Source: Velthaea sp965214335 (GTDB lineage: Bacteria; Vulcanimicrobiota; Vulcanimicrobiia; Vulcanimicrobiales; Vulcanimicrobiaceae). Taken from it: a stretch of DNA of 64,000 bases. The position numbers were made by a program, and so were the translations under genes. Below, piece after piece: positions 34,454-43,104 of the stretch. How positions within the stretch are numbered: position 1 is the stretch's first letter; every line of letters begins with the position of its first letter. Location of the stretch: assembly GCA_965214335.1 (NCBI GenBank), contig CBDCBO010000003.1:186001-250000 (forward strand), in the 5' to 3' direction. Below the pieces are notes generated by a model, which was not told the DNA's origin, did no database searches, and saw nothing but the letters and a program-made list of their open reading frames with translations.

Positions 34454-35950
34454 TCAGCCTAGATCCGCGACGGTCAGCGCCTTCTCACCTTTCCAGTCGG
34501 CGGTGTATGCGCTGCGCGCCTCCGCGTCGTCCTTCCCCTGCGCGGCGAGCGCTTGCGCCAGACCGAACTCGAGGCGCGGATCGCGCGGGTAACGGGTCAA
34601 CTCCTCGTCGAACACGCGCTCGGCTTCGGCCGCACGGTGCGCCTCGAGCAACGTGGCACCCAGGCCTTCGCCGACCGGGGTCGACCAATGGAGTTTGGGA
34701 TCGCCGAGATCACTGCCGGCGGCGGCTCGTGCTTTACGATAGCTCGCGATTGCCGTGGCGGTGTCTCCGGCGGCGCGCGCGACGGCCGCCCGGGCAATGT
34801 CGGTATCGGTTCCGCCATCGCCGGTCGCAGGCAGGCCGGCGAGATCGCTGCGCGCCGTTTCAATCGCGCCTAACCGCGCTTCGGCGATCGCGCGCATCGG
34901 CGTTATCGCGGCACCGAGCAATGCCAAAACCCGGCGGTTATCGTGCTCGCGCAACGCGACGAGTTCGCCGGCGTCGGCCGATTCGTGTGCCGCGAACGTC
35001 CGAGCCGCGACGCTTTGACCCACCGTCGTGAGCCCGTACAAGACGAAATCGACGTCATGGGCGTGATAGGTTCGCATGTACTCTTGGCCCGCGCCGCGAC
35101 CGAGGGCGAAGTACGTCGCGTCGTTGGCGCAGGCAGCCTGATTCACCGCGATCATCGGCTCATATTGACCGAGCCGATCGTAGATGTGGCCGGCCATGTG
35201 CTGCAAATGCGATTCGCCCGGCGCGTAGTGTAAGCCGGCGAGATAATCGGCATCGGGCAGGGCGCGTTGCGGCACGTCCGCTTGTTCCCAAAAGTGAATG
35301 CGCAAATGGTGAGCGCCGGCATCGTCGGGATCGACGCGTAACGCCCGGTCGAGATCGTCGGCGATGCGTTGCGCATCGGTGGTGAGCGCGCCGTGCGGAC
35401 CGCTGGTAAGGACACCGGTTGCGTTCCAGCCGGCGTAGGCCGCCAGCGTCGCACCCAGGCCGTCGGTCTGATGCATGTCCGAATAGGATTGCAAGGCCGT
35501 AAAGTAGTGGGCGAAGCGTTCGGATTGCGAGCGCCGCCGATCGAAGCGCAGCGCCGTCGCGGCAAAGAGCGCGCGTTCGTCCTCAGGTGCGGCGGCGGCG
35601 GCCGCGCGGCCACGCGCGATCGCCGTGGCGCCGCGTTCCTCACCCTCGCTCGTCGTCGGCCGGTTGATATCGATCGTGTCGGCAACGGCCTCGCCCACAT
35701 AGGCCAGCGTGGCGCCCGGATCGGCGCTTTCGGCAGCCCGAAAGGCGATGCGCGCTTCACCGATATTGAAGGCATACAACATGATGAGACCGCGGTCGAA
35801 CGCCGTCTGGGCTGCCGCAGACGCCGTGGCGATGGTCCGGTGTGCCCGCGCAACCGGACCCGCATCAGGTGTATCGTCGGCAGCCGCGGACAGCGGCGCA
35901 ACGGCGAGAACACCGGCGAGCCAGAGCCGGCCAAGCTTCAGTACGGCCAC
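34454..35950 (-). CDS. Exported TPR-repeat protein
   Basis: 498 residues with a signal peptide (to about residue 24, SAAADD). The body is alpha-helical with degenerate tetratricopeptide repeats. Two His-rich segments stand out, AHHLRIHFWE near residue 202 and HMAGHIYDRLGQYEPM near 243, a pattern seen in a widespread family of secreted TPR proteins of unknown function. The C-terminal repeats (AEAERVFDEELTRYPRDPRLEFGLAQALAAQG, which I give only in outline) are the clearest TPRs. It overlaps ybeY by 13 nt. The clustered His residues could bind metal, but that is a guess. Confidence 0.8.
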   Translation of the reverse strand: MAVLKLGRLWLAGVLAVAPLSAAADDTPDAGPVARAHRTIATASAAAQTAFDRGLIMLYAFNIGEARIAFRAAESADPGATLAYVGEAVADTIDINRPTTSEGEERGATAIARGRAAAAAAPEDERALFAATALRFDRRRSQSERFAHYFTALQSYSDMHQTDGLGATLAAYAGWNATGVLTSGPHGALTTDAQRIADDLDRALRVDPDDAGAHHLRIHFWEQADVPQRALPDADYLAGLHYAPGESHLQHMAGHIYDRLGQYEPMIAVNQAACANDATYFALGRGAGQEYMRTYHAHDVDFVLYGLTTVGQSVAARTFAAHESADAGELVALREHDNRRVLALLGAAITPMRAIAEARLGAIETARSDLAGLPATGDGGTDTDIARAAVARAAGDTATAIASYRKARAAAGSDLGDPKLHWSTPVGEGLGATLLEAHRAAEAERVFDEELTRYPRDPRLEFGLAQALAAQGKDDAEARSAYTADWKGEKALTVADLG

Positions 35951-36393
35951 GGCATCCCGATCGCGTCGGCCAAGCGCCGTTCTTCCGCCTCCATAACGGC
36001 TCGCTCGCCGGGTACCACATGGTCGTGACCCAGGAGGTGCAGCACACCGTGGATCAGCAGGCGCGACACTTCGCGGTCGATCGGCGCATCGTAGTCGGCG
36101 GCTTGGCGTTTGGCGGTGTCGACGCTGATGACAATGTCGCCCAGCAAACGCTCGGCGCCCGCATAGGCGTCGCCCGGCTCGACCAGCGGGAAACTCAGCA
36201 CATCCGTCGGCCGATCGAAACCCCGGAATTCGCGATTGAGCGCGCGAATTTTCGGATCGCGCACGAACGATACGGAGATGCTCGAGCCGGCTTCGTCGAT
36301 CGCGGTCAACAATGCCGTTACGGTGCGTTCGATCGCGGCGAAATTCAGGCCGGTATTACGCGTTGCGTTGGAGAGATAAACGGCCATACGCAC
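35938..36393 (-). CDS. ybeY: Endoribonuclease YbeY
   Basis: 151 residues. The zinc-binding signature HGVLHLLGHDH is near residue 115. The N-terminal half includes SVSFVRDPKIRALNREFRG and DVLSFPL. YbeY acts in 16S rRNA 3'-end maturation and ribosome quality control. The start could also be the second ATG at 36387 (MAVYLSN). It overlaps phoH upstream and the TPR gene downstream, keeping the classic phoH-ybeY pair. Confidence 0.96.
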   Translation of the reverse strand: MRMAVYLSNATRNTGLNFAAIERTVTALLTAIDEAGSSISVSFVRDPKIRALNREFRGFDRPTDVLSFPLVEPGDAYAGAERLLGDIVISVDTAKRQAADYDAPIDREVSRLLIHGVLHLLGHDHVVPGERAVMEAEERRLADAIGMPWPY

Positions 36394-37309
36394 CGACGAT
36401 TTTTCCGACCAGCGGATGCCTTACCACGTCGCTCTCGTCTAAGTAACTTATCGCGATATCATCGATGCCGGCGAAGAGCCGATCGACGTCGAGCAGTCCG
36501 CTCGCGGCGCCGCGAGGCAGATCGACTTGGGTCACGTCGCCGGTCACGATCATCTTCGCATTTTGTCCCAGCCGCGTGAGAAACATCTTGAGTTGTTCGC
36601 GCGTCGCGTTTTGGGCTTCGTCGAGAATGACGTAGGCATCCGACAACGTACGACCGCGCATATACGCCAGCGGCGCGACTTCAATCGTGCCGCGTTCCAG
36701 ATACTTTGCGACGGTGCCGTCTTCGAGTAATTCGCCCAATGCATCGTAGAGCGGGCGCAAATACGGGTCGACTTTTTCCTTGAGGTCGCCGGGCAGAAAG
36801 CCGAGTTTCTCACCCGCTTCGATGGCCGGCCGCGATAAGACCAAACGCGAAACCTCGCGATTCTTGAGCGCGCGCACCGCCATGACGATCGCCAGAAACG
36901 TTTTGCCCGTGCCGGCCGGACCGATGCCGAACGAGAGCGTATTACGTTCCATCGCGGCGACGAACGCCCGCTGGCCGGCGGTCTTGGGCCTAATTTCCTT
37001 GCCCCGATTGGTAACGAACAAGGTCGGCGGAATACCGCCCGCCGGTTCCCGCCCCCGGGCCGCGAGCGCGACGTCATCCGGGGTGACCTGCGCTCCGGCG
37101 CATGCCGCCCGCAGCATCGCCCCCAACACGTGCGCCGCCCGGTCGACCGCGGCCCGTTCGCCGCTCACGCGCAACTGTTCGCCGTCCATCCGAACGGTGA
37201 CCGGGATCAACGCTTCGAGGGCGCTTAAATTCTGATCGTGTTGACCGCAAAAGCGCAGCGGATCGCGCAGTCCGTCAAGGTGAAACGTTTCCGTGGTCAG
37301 CGCTGCCAG
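36356..37309 (-). CDS. phoH: PhoH-like ATPase, apparently starting at CTG
   Basis: Walker A GPAGTGKT and Walker B VILDEAQNAT define a PhoH-family ATPase, probably acting in RNA metabolism with YbeY. The first ATG/GTG/TTG in frame (TTG at 37210) would remove the conserved N-terminal KH-like part. A CTG at 37309 has GGAG 8 nt upstream and yields 317 residues beginning LAALTTETFHLDGL. The added piece reads GQHDQNLSALEAL, matching the family. A second in-frame CTG lies three codons downstream. No in-frame stop occurs between 37309 and 37210. Confidence 0.92.
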   Translation of the reverse strand: MAALTTETFHLDGLRDPLRFCGQHDQNLSALEALIPVTVRMDGEQLRVSGERAAVDRAAHVLGAMLRAACAGAQVTPDDVALAARGREPAGGIPPTLFVTNRGKEIRPKTAGQRAFVAAMERNTLSFGIGPAGTGKTFLAIVMAVRALKNREVSRLVLSRPAIEAGEKLGFLPGDLKEKVDPYLRPLYDALGELLEDGTVAKYLERGTIEVAPLAYMRGRTLSDAYVILDEAQNATREQLKMFLTRLGQNAKMIVTGDVTQVDLPRGAASGLLDVDRLFAGIDDIAISYLDESDVVRHPLVGKIVGAYGRLSLQRNA

Positions 37310-37393
37310 TGATATTTCTCCTTCGAGACCGGAGCCGTACGGCCGGTCAAAGCGACCGCCTTTCCCTATAACGCCGGTTGGTAGGCGCCGGTG

Positions 37394-37759
37394 TCAAGGG
37401 TCGCGCAAGGCAACCGGCTTCGCCAGCACTTCGGCGACGATGAACGCCGCGACGAGCGACCGCGGATCGGCGAACAAGCTCGTTACCAGGCGAGCCTCGC
37501 GGTTCGGTCGATCGGCTGGCGGACCGGACCTCTCACGCACCGGAATCGGCGTGTTCACCGCCGGCCTCTCGGGCGCTGTACGTGCCGCTTGGGACACCGC
37601 AGTTCTAGCCGCCGGCGGTTGCGGTCGCGCGGGTCTGCGCGGCGCGGAAGCGTTGGTCGCCGGGGCGCCGGCTTGCGCGGCGTCGATGCGCTGCCGAAAT
37701 GCTTCCCGCAGTGCGGCCAGGAGCGTTGGGCGGTCGCCCGGCTTACCGAATCCGTTCAT
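37394..37759 (-). CDS. Hypothetical 121-residue protein coupled to floA
   Basis: Begins with ATG overlapping the floA stop by 4 nt. The N-terminal 30 residues are a probable helix (LLAALREAFRQRIDAAQ), the middle (about 30-85) is Pro/Ala/Arg-rich and disordered, and the C-terminus (LVTSLFADPRSLVAAFIVAEVLAKPVAL) is an amphipathic to hydrophobic helix, here split as LVTSLFADP and LVAAFIVAEVL. No family is recognised. Position between floA and phoH, plus coupling, suggests a FloA accessory protein. Confidence 0.65.
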   Translation of the reverse strand: MNGFGKPGDRPTLLAALREAFRQRIDAAQAGAPATNASAPRRPARPQPPAARTAVSQAARTAPERPAVNTPIPVRERSGPPADRPNREARLVTSLFADPRSLVAAFIVAEVLAKPVALRDP

Positions 37760-38727
37760 GGTGTCTGCCGCGGTTGCGGCGGCGCGTCGGGCGGTGCGAT
37801 GCCGGTGCCGATTGCGCCGCGCATATCGGTATCCGCTTTAATGTTGTTGAGTTTGTAGTAATCCATCACGCCTAAATTACCGCTGCGGAACGCTTCGGCG
37901 ATCGCCTGCGGAATGCTGGCTTCGGCCTCGACGACTTTGGCCCGCATGCGCTGCGTTTCGGCTTTCTGCTCTTGTTCGGCGGCTTGGGCGGCGTATTGCC
38001 GTTCGGCGGCCTTGGCTTGCGCGATGCGCCGATCGGCTTCGGCTTGCGAAGTCTGCAGTTCGGCGCCGATGTTTTTCCCGACGTCGACGTCGGCGATGTC
38101 GATCGACACGATCTCGAACGCCGTTCCGGCATCGAGACCCTTGGACAGCACGGCTTTCGAGATACGATCCGGATATTCGAGTACTTCTTTATGGTCGACA
38201 GCGGCTCCGACGGCCGAAACCACGCCTTCGCCAACGCGCGCGACGATCGTCGGCTCACCGGCCCCGCCGACATAGCGTTCGAGATTCGAGCGCACGGTGA
38301 TGCGGGCTTTGACGTTGAGCTGAATACCGTTTTGGGCAACGCCTTGAAAGATAGGCGTTTCGATGACGCGCGGATTCACCGACGTTTGGAGAGCTTCCAA
38401 GACGTTGCGGCCGGCCAGGTCGATCGCCGCCGCCCGTTGCCATTCCAGTGGAATCTGGGCGCGCTGCGCGGCGATCATCGCCAGCGTCACGTTTTCGACG
38501 TTACCACCAGCCAGAATGTGCGATTGCAGTTGGTCGACTGAAATCTGCAAGCCGGCCTTGCGCGAGCGCACCAAATTGGACACGATCACGCCGGCCGGCA
38601 CGCCGATCAGACGCATACGAATCAGTGACCCGATCGATAACGGTACGCCGGCGGCGATGGTGCGAATCCACAAGCCCAACGGAAAATAGTACAAGAACAG
38701 CAGTACGCCCACAATGAGCGCGACCAC
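37756..38727 (-). CDS. floA: Flotillin-like protein FloA
   Basis: SPFH-domain scaffold of functional membrane microdomains. From the GTG at 38727 it has 323 residues with a membrane-inserting N-terminus (FLYYFPLGLW), then GVPAGVIVSNLVRS, HILAGGNVENV, AAIDLAGRNVLEALQ and VARVGEGVVSAVG, all FloA landmarks, then an Ala/Glu/Gln-rich coiled coil. FloA proteins usually have about nine more residues at the N-terminus. An in-frame ATT at 38752-38754 with GGAG 6 nt upstream would supply them, so the true start may be non-canonical. Confidence 0.95.
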   Translation of the reverse strand: MVALIVGVLLFLYYFPLGLWIRTIAAGVPLSIGSLIRMRLIGVPAGVIVSNLVRSRKAGLQISVDQLQSHILAGGNVENVTLAMIAAQRAQIPLEWQRAAAIDLAGRNVLEALQTSVNPRVIETPIFQGVAQNGIQLNVKARITVRSNLERYVGGAGEPTIVARVGEGVVSAVGAAVDHKEVLEYPDRISKAVLSKGLDAGTAFEIVSIDIADVDVGKNIGAELQTSQAEADRRIAQAKAAERQYAAQAAEQEQKAETQRMRAKVVEAEASIPQAIAEAFRSGNLGVMDYYKLNNIKADTDMRGAIGTGIAPPDAPPQPRQTP

Positions 38728-38937
38728 GACTGCTACGAAGACAATACCGTAAATGGGAAGCTCCGCTCGATCGACCGTAGGAATGCAGTGGCGAGTATTC
38801 GGCTTACGTCAGTCCAACACCGTTGGCTGCGTCCAAGCGGGTGCAGGTGCGACGTTACGGCCGCCGCCGCATTGTCGGGTCACGTTTTTAGCGCAATGCG
38901 GAAGGCGAACTGCTCGCATCGGGCTCCGGCCTGCGGC

Positions 38938-40224
38938 TTAAGCGGGCCGCACGAATACGCGCGCGCCCTCGACGCGCGTCACGCGAATCGCAGTCCCGGC
39001 GGTGACGAATTCACCTTCGGTCAGCACGTCGATGCGTTTCCCGTCCACCGTTGCGACGCCGGCCGGCCGCAGATATGAGGCCGCCCAGCCGGTTTGTCCC
39101 AATAATTCGGGGTGAGCCACCATCGCAACGTAGTCCGCACCTTGCACGCCCGTAAACGCGAAGCGCGCGAGAAACGCGTTGTCCGGATACACGCGCGTAG
39201 CTAACGCGAAGCAGATCGCGGTCAGCACGATCGCGATGGCGAGTGCTTGAACCGCAACGAAAACAAAGGCGATGCCAAACGACAAGACGACCGAACTGAG
39301 CAGCGCGACTACGCCTAGCACACCCGCCACGCCGTGACCAGGCAGCACATGCAACTCGAAGAGAATCCCCACGATCCCGGCTACCGCAAGTCCAATGACG
39401 AGACCGTCCGAAAAACCGGCGTACACATGAGTGCCGAAAAACAGCGCCAGCGCCGCGACCGCGATGCTACCGGCAATGCCGTGCAAGGTCTGCATCTCGA
39501 TGAGCAAACCGAGAAAGCCGATCGTGAGCAGGATCCCGCTCACGTCCGGATTCGTCGCGAAGCGCGCCACGTTTTCAGCAAACGAATAGTGTGCTTCGAC
39601 CAGCGGCGCTCCGGTTAGGCCGAAGCGCGCCAGGGCCGCCGCTCGCGTCGGCTCGACGGCCTCGGCGATATGCGCCTGCTGCGCATCGCTTGCCGTCAGC
39701 GTCAGAATCGTCCCCGAAGCTTTATAGGGCGGAGCGTCAAGCGTGGCATCGACCATGGCGCCGGCGATGTGTGGATCGCGGTGGTAGCGCGTCGCCGTCG
39801 ATTCAAATTCCGCGCGTAGCGCCGATACGGTCTTGATCGACTTTGGAATCGGTTCCGCGGCGCCGATACTCGACCCCGGGGCCATCACGATGCGCCGGGC
39901 CGCCAGCGTCACGAGCGCGCCCGCCGACCACGCGCGCTGCGAAACATACGCGTCGACCGGCACGCGCGACGTGATGAGCGCATCGCGAATCTCGGTCCCC
40001 GCTGCAACCAGACCGCCAAAGGTGTTGACCTCGAGCACGATCGCTCGCGCGCGATCAGCGGCGGCGCCGGCTACGGCCCGCTGCACCATATGCGCCATAC
40101 CTTCATCGATCGTTCCGCTAATAGACACGACGACGATTTGGCCGTTCGGCGCGGCGTTCACCGAGCCGAAAGCGCCAAGGAGTCCGAGCACCGCGCAAAC
40201 GGCGAAAAAATAGCGGCGGATCAC
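38938..40224 (-). CDS. nfeD: NfeD1b membrane protease (ClpP-class serine protease + NfeD OB domain)
   Basis: 428 residues: signal peptide or first helix, a ClpP-like protease domain (about 25-230) with VLEVNTFGGLV and the nucleophile Ser in AWSAGALVTLAA, four or five central membrane helices, and a C-terminal NfeD OB-fold (GQTGWAASYLRPAGVATVDG ... FVTAGTAIRV). NfeD genes are regularly paired with floA or stomatin genes, and floA follows about 180 bp downstream here. It probably processes or gates microdomain-associated proteins. Gene identity is well supported. Confidence 0.93.
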   Translation of the reverse strand: MIRRYFFAVCAVLGLLGAFGSVNAAPNGQIVVVSISGTIDEGMAHMVQRAVAGAAADRARAIVLEVNTFGGLVAAGTEIRDALITSRVPVDAYVSQRAWSAGALVTLAARRIVMAPGSSIGAAEPIPKSIKTVSALRAEFESTATRYHRDPHIAGAMVDATLDAPPYKASGTILTLTASDAQQAHIAEAVEPTRAAALARFGLTGAPLVEAHYSFAENVARFATNPDVSGILLTIGFLGLLIEMQTLHGIAGSIAVAALALFFGTHVYAGFSDGLVIGLAVAGIVGILFELHVLPGHGVAGVLGVVALLSSVVLSFGIAFVFVAVQALAIAIVLTAICFALATRVYPDNAFLARFAFTGVQGADYVAMVAHPELLGQTGWAASYLRPAGVATVDGKRIDVLTEGEFVTAGTAIRVTRVEGARVFVRPA

Positions 40225-40254
40225 GCGAAACGCTACCGGCGCGCTGTCATGCGG

Positions 40255-40713
40255 TTATGAGCCGGCCGTAGCCGGTTTGAGCTCTTCTGCAACGACTTGG
40301 CGCACGACATTGCCGTCGGCCGAACCCTTGAGTTGCGGCATGACGGCCTTCATAACGGCACCGGCATTACGGCCGTCGGTTGGAATCCCGTCGATGATTT
40401 GCCGAACGAGCGTCCGGATTTCATCGGCCGATTTTTGCGCCGGCAGATATTTGGCCAGAATCTCGCGCTCGTGCGCTTCTTTGGCAACGAGTTCAGTCCG
40501 GCCGGCCTTCTCGTACTCACCGATCGAATCGGTGCGTTGCTTGACTTGTTTCTGCACGACGGCGAGCTGTTCTTCAGCGCTAAGATCGTGGCCGGCTTCG
40601 ACCCGGCGATAGGTGAACGCCGACAGAACCGAGCGCAACGTGTCTAGCCGCACTTGATCGCGCGCCCTCATCGCTTCTTTGAGATCCGTCGAGATTTGAT
40701 CTTTGATGGTCAT
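40255..40713 (-). CDS. yqeY: GatB/YqeY-domain protein
   Basis: 152 residues, all-helical. It matches the YqeY family: MRARDQVRLDTLRSVLSA, KQVKQRTDSIGEYEKAGR, LAKYLPAQKS and GAVMKAVMPQLKGSADGN. The fold resembles the tail of GatB and is thought to contact tRNA. Linkage to rpsU (109 bp upstream) is conserved in many Gram-positive bacteria. A strong terminator lies between the two genes, so most rpsU transcripts probably stop before yqeY. Confidence 0.93.
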   Translation of the reverse strand: MTIKDQISTDLKEAMRARDQVRLDTLRSVLSAFTYRRVEAGHDLSAEEQLAVVQKQVKQRTDSIGEYEKAGRTELVAKEAHEREILAKYLPAQKSADEIRTLVRQIIDGIPTDGRNAGAVMKAVMPQLKGSADGNVVRQVVAEELKPATAGS

Positions 40714-40772
40714 CGTCGCTGTTTACTTCACTTCCAAGGCCGCGGTTCGCCTGTTTCGGCCCGCGGCAAACG

Positions 40773-40800
40773 AAAAGCGCCTCGCCGGAGAGCGAAGCGC
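40773..40800 (-). terminator. Rho-independent terminator after rpsU
   Basis: On the minus strand GCGCTTCGC, a 6-nt loop and GCGAGGCGC form a 9-bp stem with one U-G pair, followed directly by TTTT. It lies 23 bp after the rpsU stop. Confidence 0.85.
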
Positions 40801-40822
40801 CTATCGATCGATCGAGCGGGTG

Positions 40823-40993
40823 CTAGGCTCGACGCTTGCGGGCGGCGGCGGATTTCTTCTTACGGCGAACGCTCGGTTTCTCGTAGTGCTCGTGCTTGCG
40901 AGCCTCGGCGAGGACGCCAGCCTTTTGCGTCGCCTTCTTAAAGCGGCGTAAAGCGCTTTCAATCGTTTCGCCTGGTGCAACTCGTACTTCCAC
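40823..40993 (-). CDS. rpsU: Small ribosomal subunit protein bS21
   Basis: 56 residues from GTG 40993, preceded by AGGGAGGG, a near-perfect ribosome-binding site. The sequence starts MEVRVAPGETIESALRRFKK and ends in a basic tail (RRKKKSAAARKRRA), both diagnostic of bS21, which sits near the anti-Shine-Dalgarno region of the 30S subunit. It has its own promoter upstream and terminator downstream. Its presence argues against lineages that lack S21, such as Actinobacteria in general. Confidence 0.96.
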   Translation of the reverse strand: MEVRVAPGETIESALRRFKKATQKAGVLAEARKHEHYEKPSVRRKKKSAAARKRRA

Positions 40994-41066
40994 GAACAAC
41001 CCTCCCTTCGCCCGGCACGCGCGGCGCCGTCATTCCGGCCTCACCGAAACGTGAGCCCAACATCGC

Positions 41067-41095
41067 ACACTACCATACCGAGCCGCTGCGGTCAA
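41067..41095 (-). promoter_or_regulatory. Putative rpsU promoter
   Basis: On the minus strand TTGACC (41095-41090) and TAGTGT (41072-41067) are 17 bp apart, about 75 bp before the rpsU start. The -35 box is strong and the -10 moderate. Confidence 0.5.
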
Positions 41096-41112
41096 ATTGG
41101 TAGCCGGCGGCT

Positions 41113-41463
41113 TTAGCCCGGGGGCCAGCTGAGTTGCCGGCCCGCGAGCACGTGCAAATGCAGATGATGCACGGACTGGCCGGCGTCGCTGCCTTCGTTG
41201 GTAACGACGCGGTAACCGCGGCTGCCGAAGCGCGTTCCAATCTCTGCAGCAGCCGCCAACAGGCGGGCGGATGCGGCCGGATCGGCGCCCGCGGCAAACG
41301 CGCTAAGATGCGCCACATGGACCGTCGGAACAACTAAAACGTGGGTCGGCGCGACCGGATGCAGATCGCGAAACGCCACGATCCACTCGTCCCGCAGGAC
41401 GATATCGGCCGGAATTTCTTCACGCACGATCTTGCAAAAAATGCAGCTCGGATCGGTGGTCAT
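41113..41463 (-). CDS. HIT-family nucleotide hydrolase (HinT-like)
   Basis: 116 residues with the histidine-triad motif HHLHLHVL near residue 99 and the N-terminal CIFCKIV segment typical of HinT/PKCI proteins. It hydrolyses purine nucleoside phosphoramidates, including aminoacyl-AMP by-products. The start forms ATGA with the stop of the solute-binding protein gene. Confidence 0.95.
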   Translation of the reverse strand: MTTDPSCIFCKIVREEIPADIVLRDEWIVAFRDLHPVAPTHVLVVPTVHVAHLSAFAAGADPAASARLLAAAAEIGTRFGSRGYRVVTNEGSDAGQSVHHLHLHVLAGRQLSWPPG

Positions 41464-43067
41464 TTCGCCGCTCCGGCGGGTTTGACGAGCTCGAAATGAT
41501 ACGTCGTATCCGGACTTGGTACAAACCCCGCAATCGAGGTGCTCAGCGCGATCGGGACGACGGTATGAATGAGTGGGATGGCCGGTACTTGATCGTGGAT
41601 CATCGCGTTCGCTTGCATGTACACGTGGGCGCGTTTGGCTTCATCGACGGTGTTTTGACCGGCGAGCATGAGTGCGTGAAACTTCGGATCGCGCCAAAAC
41701 GAATAGTTTTGCGCGGTGCCCTTGTGGGCCGAATCTTGATCGAGCAGCGGATACATGAAATTATCGGGATCGCCGTTGTCACCGCTCCAGCCGATCAGAC
41801 ACATCTGATGTTCGCCGTTGCGAACTTTACTTAGAAAGACGCCGAATTCGTACGGTTGAAGCGTAATGTTGATGCCGATCTCCTTAAGCTGCGCCTGCAG
41901 CGTTTCGGCCAAGCGCTGCGGCTCGGGCATATACGGTCGCGGCGCCGTCGGGTAGTACAGATCGGTGCTGAATCCCGTTGGAAACCCCGCCGCTTTGAGC
42001 AGCGCCTTGGCTTTGACCACATCGCGGACGTACGGTATGACCGCCGGATTCTCACCGAGCATTCCGGGCGGCAGCCAATTTCCCGCAACGACGGTGCCGG
42101 GCGCGTAAAGTCCCTTGGCAATGGCGTTCGAATCGACGCCGTAGGCGATTGCCCGGCGCACCAAAAGTCGATCGAACGGCTTCTGCTCGACGTTGAGCGC
42201 CAGATACGCAACATTGTTGGACGGTTGGTTGACGATGCTGATGCCCTTTTGCGTTGCTAGCGTTTTCGCGTCGTCCGCGCGGGGGTCGGTGAGCATTTGA
42301 ATGTCGCCCTTTTCAATCGACAGCACCGACGTTGCTTGATCGGGAATGTCGCGAATGATCACCGTCTGATAAGCCGGCTTGCCCAGCGGGCCGTTGTAGG
42401 TCGGATTCGCCGTCAAGGTAATGTGATCGTCGCGAACCCATTCGCCTACGGCGTACGGGCCGCTACCAACCGGCTTTAGGCCGAAGGCCTGGGCGTCGGC
42501 TTTGATGGCGGTCGGCGAACCGATCGCGAATGGCGCCATCGCGATATCGCGCAGAAACGGCGCGAACGCATGGCTCAGGCCGAGCACGACGGTGGTGGGC
42601 GACGTTACGGTCACCGAGCGAATCACGCCCGGAAAGCCACCGAACATGTCGGCATAGTACGAATACTCGAAGTTCCCGCGATTCGGATCGTTGGTCAACC
42701 GCCAGCGGTCGAAATTAAATTTAACCGCCGCGGCGTCGGCCGGTGTGCCGTCACTAAACGTCGCTTTGGGGCGCAAGCTGAACGTCCACGCGGTCCCGGC
42801 CGAGTTGGCGCTCCACTGTGTGGCGAGCGCCGGCGCGATCGTGAACGAGCCCGGCTTGAAGGCGACAAGATTTTCGAGCACTTCGTTGCTGGTGTTGAAC
42901 GACAGCCCGTCGGTTTGGTGCGAGGGATCTAAGCCGACGGCATCCTTCACCCGCGCCATGATCAACGGCGCCCCGGCGTCGCCGCTGCTCGTCCCGCCGC
43001 CACCGCAGCCGGCGATACACAGCGCGCCAAGAACGCCGGCAGCAAAGCGGAACGGTGAGGCAATCAT
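41460..43067 (-). CDS. ABC-transporter solute-binding lipoprotein, family 5 (peptide/nickel type)
   Basis: 535 residues from ATG 43067, chosen because it places a lipoprotein signal (LGALCIAGC, lipobox IAGC) at the N-terminus; in-frame starts further upstream would bury it. The family-5 fold is clear: WTFSLRPKATFSDGTPADAA, LSIEKGDIQML, and LLVRRAIAYGVD with the VAGNWLPPGM loop. It should bind oligopeptides or a similar ligand outside the membrane. No permease or ATPase genes are nearby, so it is an orphan receptor. The start lies 38 bp after the stalk-protein gene and the stop overlaps the HIT gene. Confidence 0.92.
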   Translation of the reverse strand: MIASPFRFAAGVLGALCIAGCGGGGTSSGDAGAPLIMARVKDAVGLDPSHQTDGLSFNTSNEVLENLVAFKPGSFTIAPALATQWSANSAGTAWTFSLRPKATFSDGTPADAAAVKFNFDRWRLTNDPNRGNFEYSYYADMFGGFPGVIRSVTVTSPTTVVLGLSHAFAPFLRDIAMAPFAIGSPTAIKADAQAFGLKPVGSGPYAVGEWVRDDHITLTANPTYNGPLGKPAYQTVIIRDIPDQATSVLSIEKGDIQMLTDPRADDAKTLATQKGISIVNQPSNNVAYLALNVEQKPFDRLLVRRAIAYGVDSNAIAKGLYAPGTVVAGNWLPPGMLGENPAVIPYVRDVVKAKALLKAAGFPTGFSTDLYYPTAPRPYMPEPQRLAETLQAQLKEIGINITLQPYEFGVFLSKVRNGEHQMCLIGWSGDNGDPDNFMYPLLDQDSAHKGTAQNYSFWRDPKFHALMLAGQNTVDEAKRAHVYMQANAMIHDQVPAIPLIHTVVPIALSTSIAGFVPSPDTTYHFELVKPAGAAK

Positions 43068-43104
43068 ACGACGGTAGATACGCGCAACGTCCACGGCACC
43101 CATG

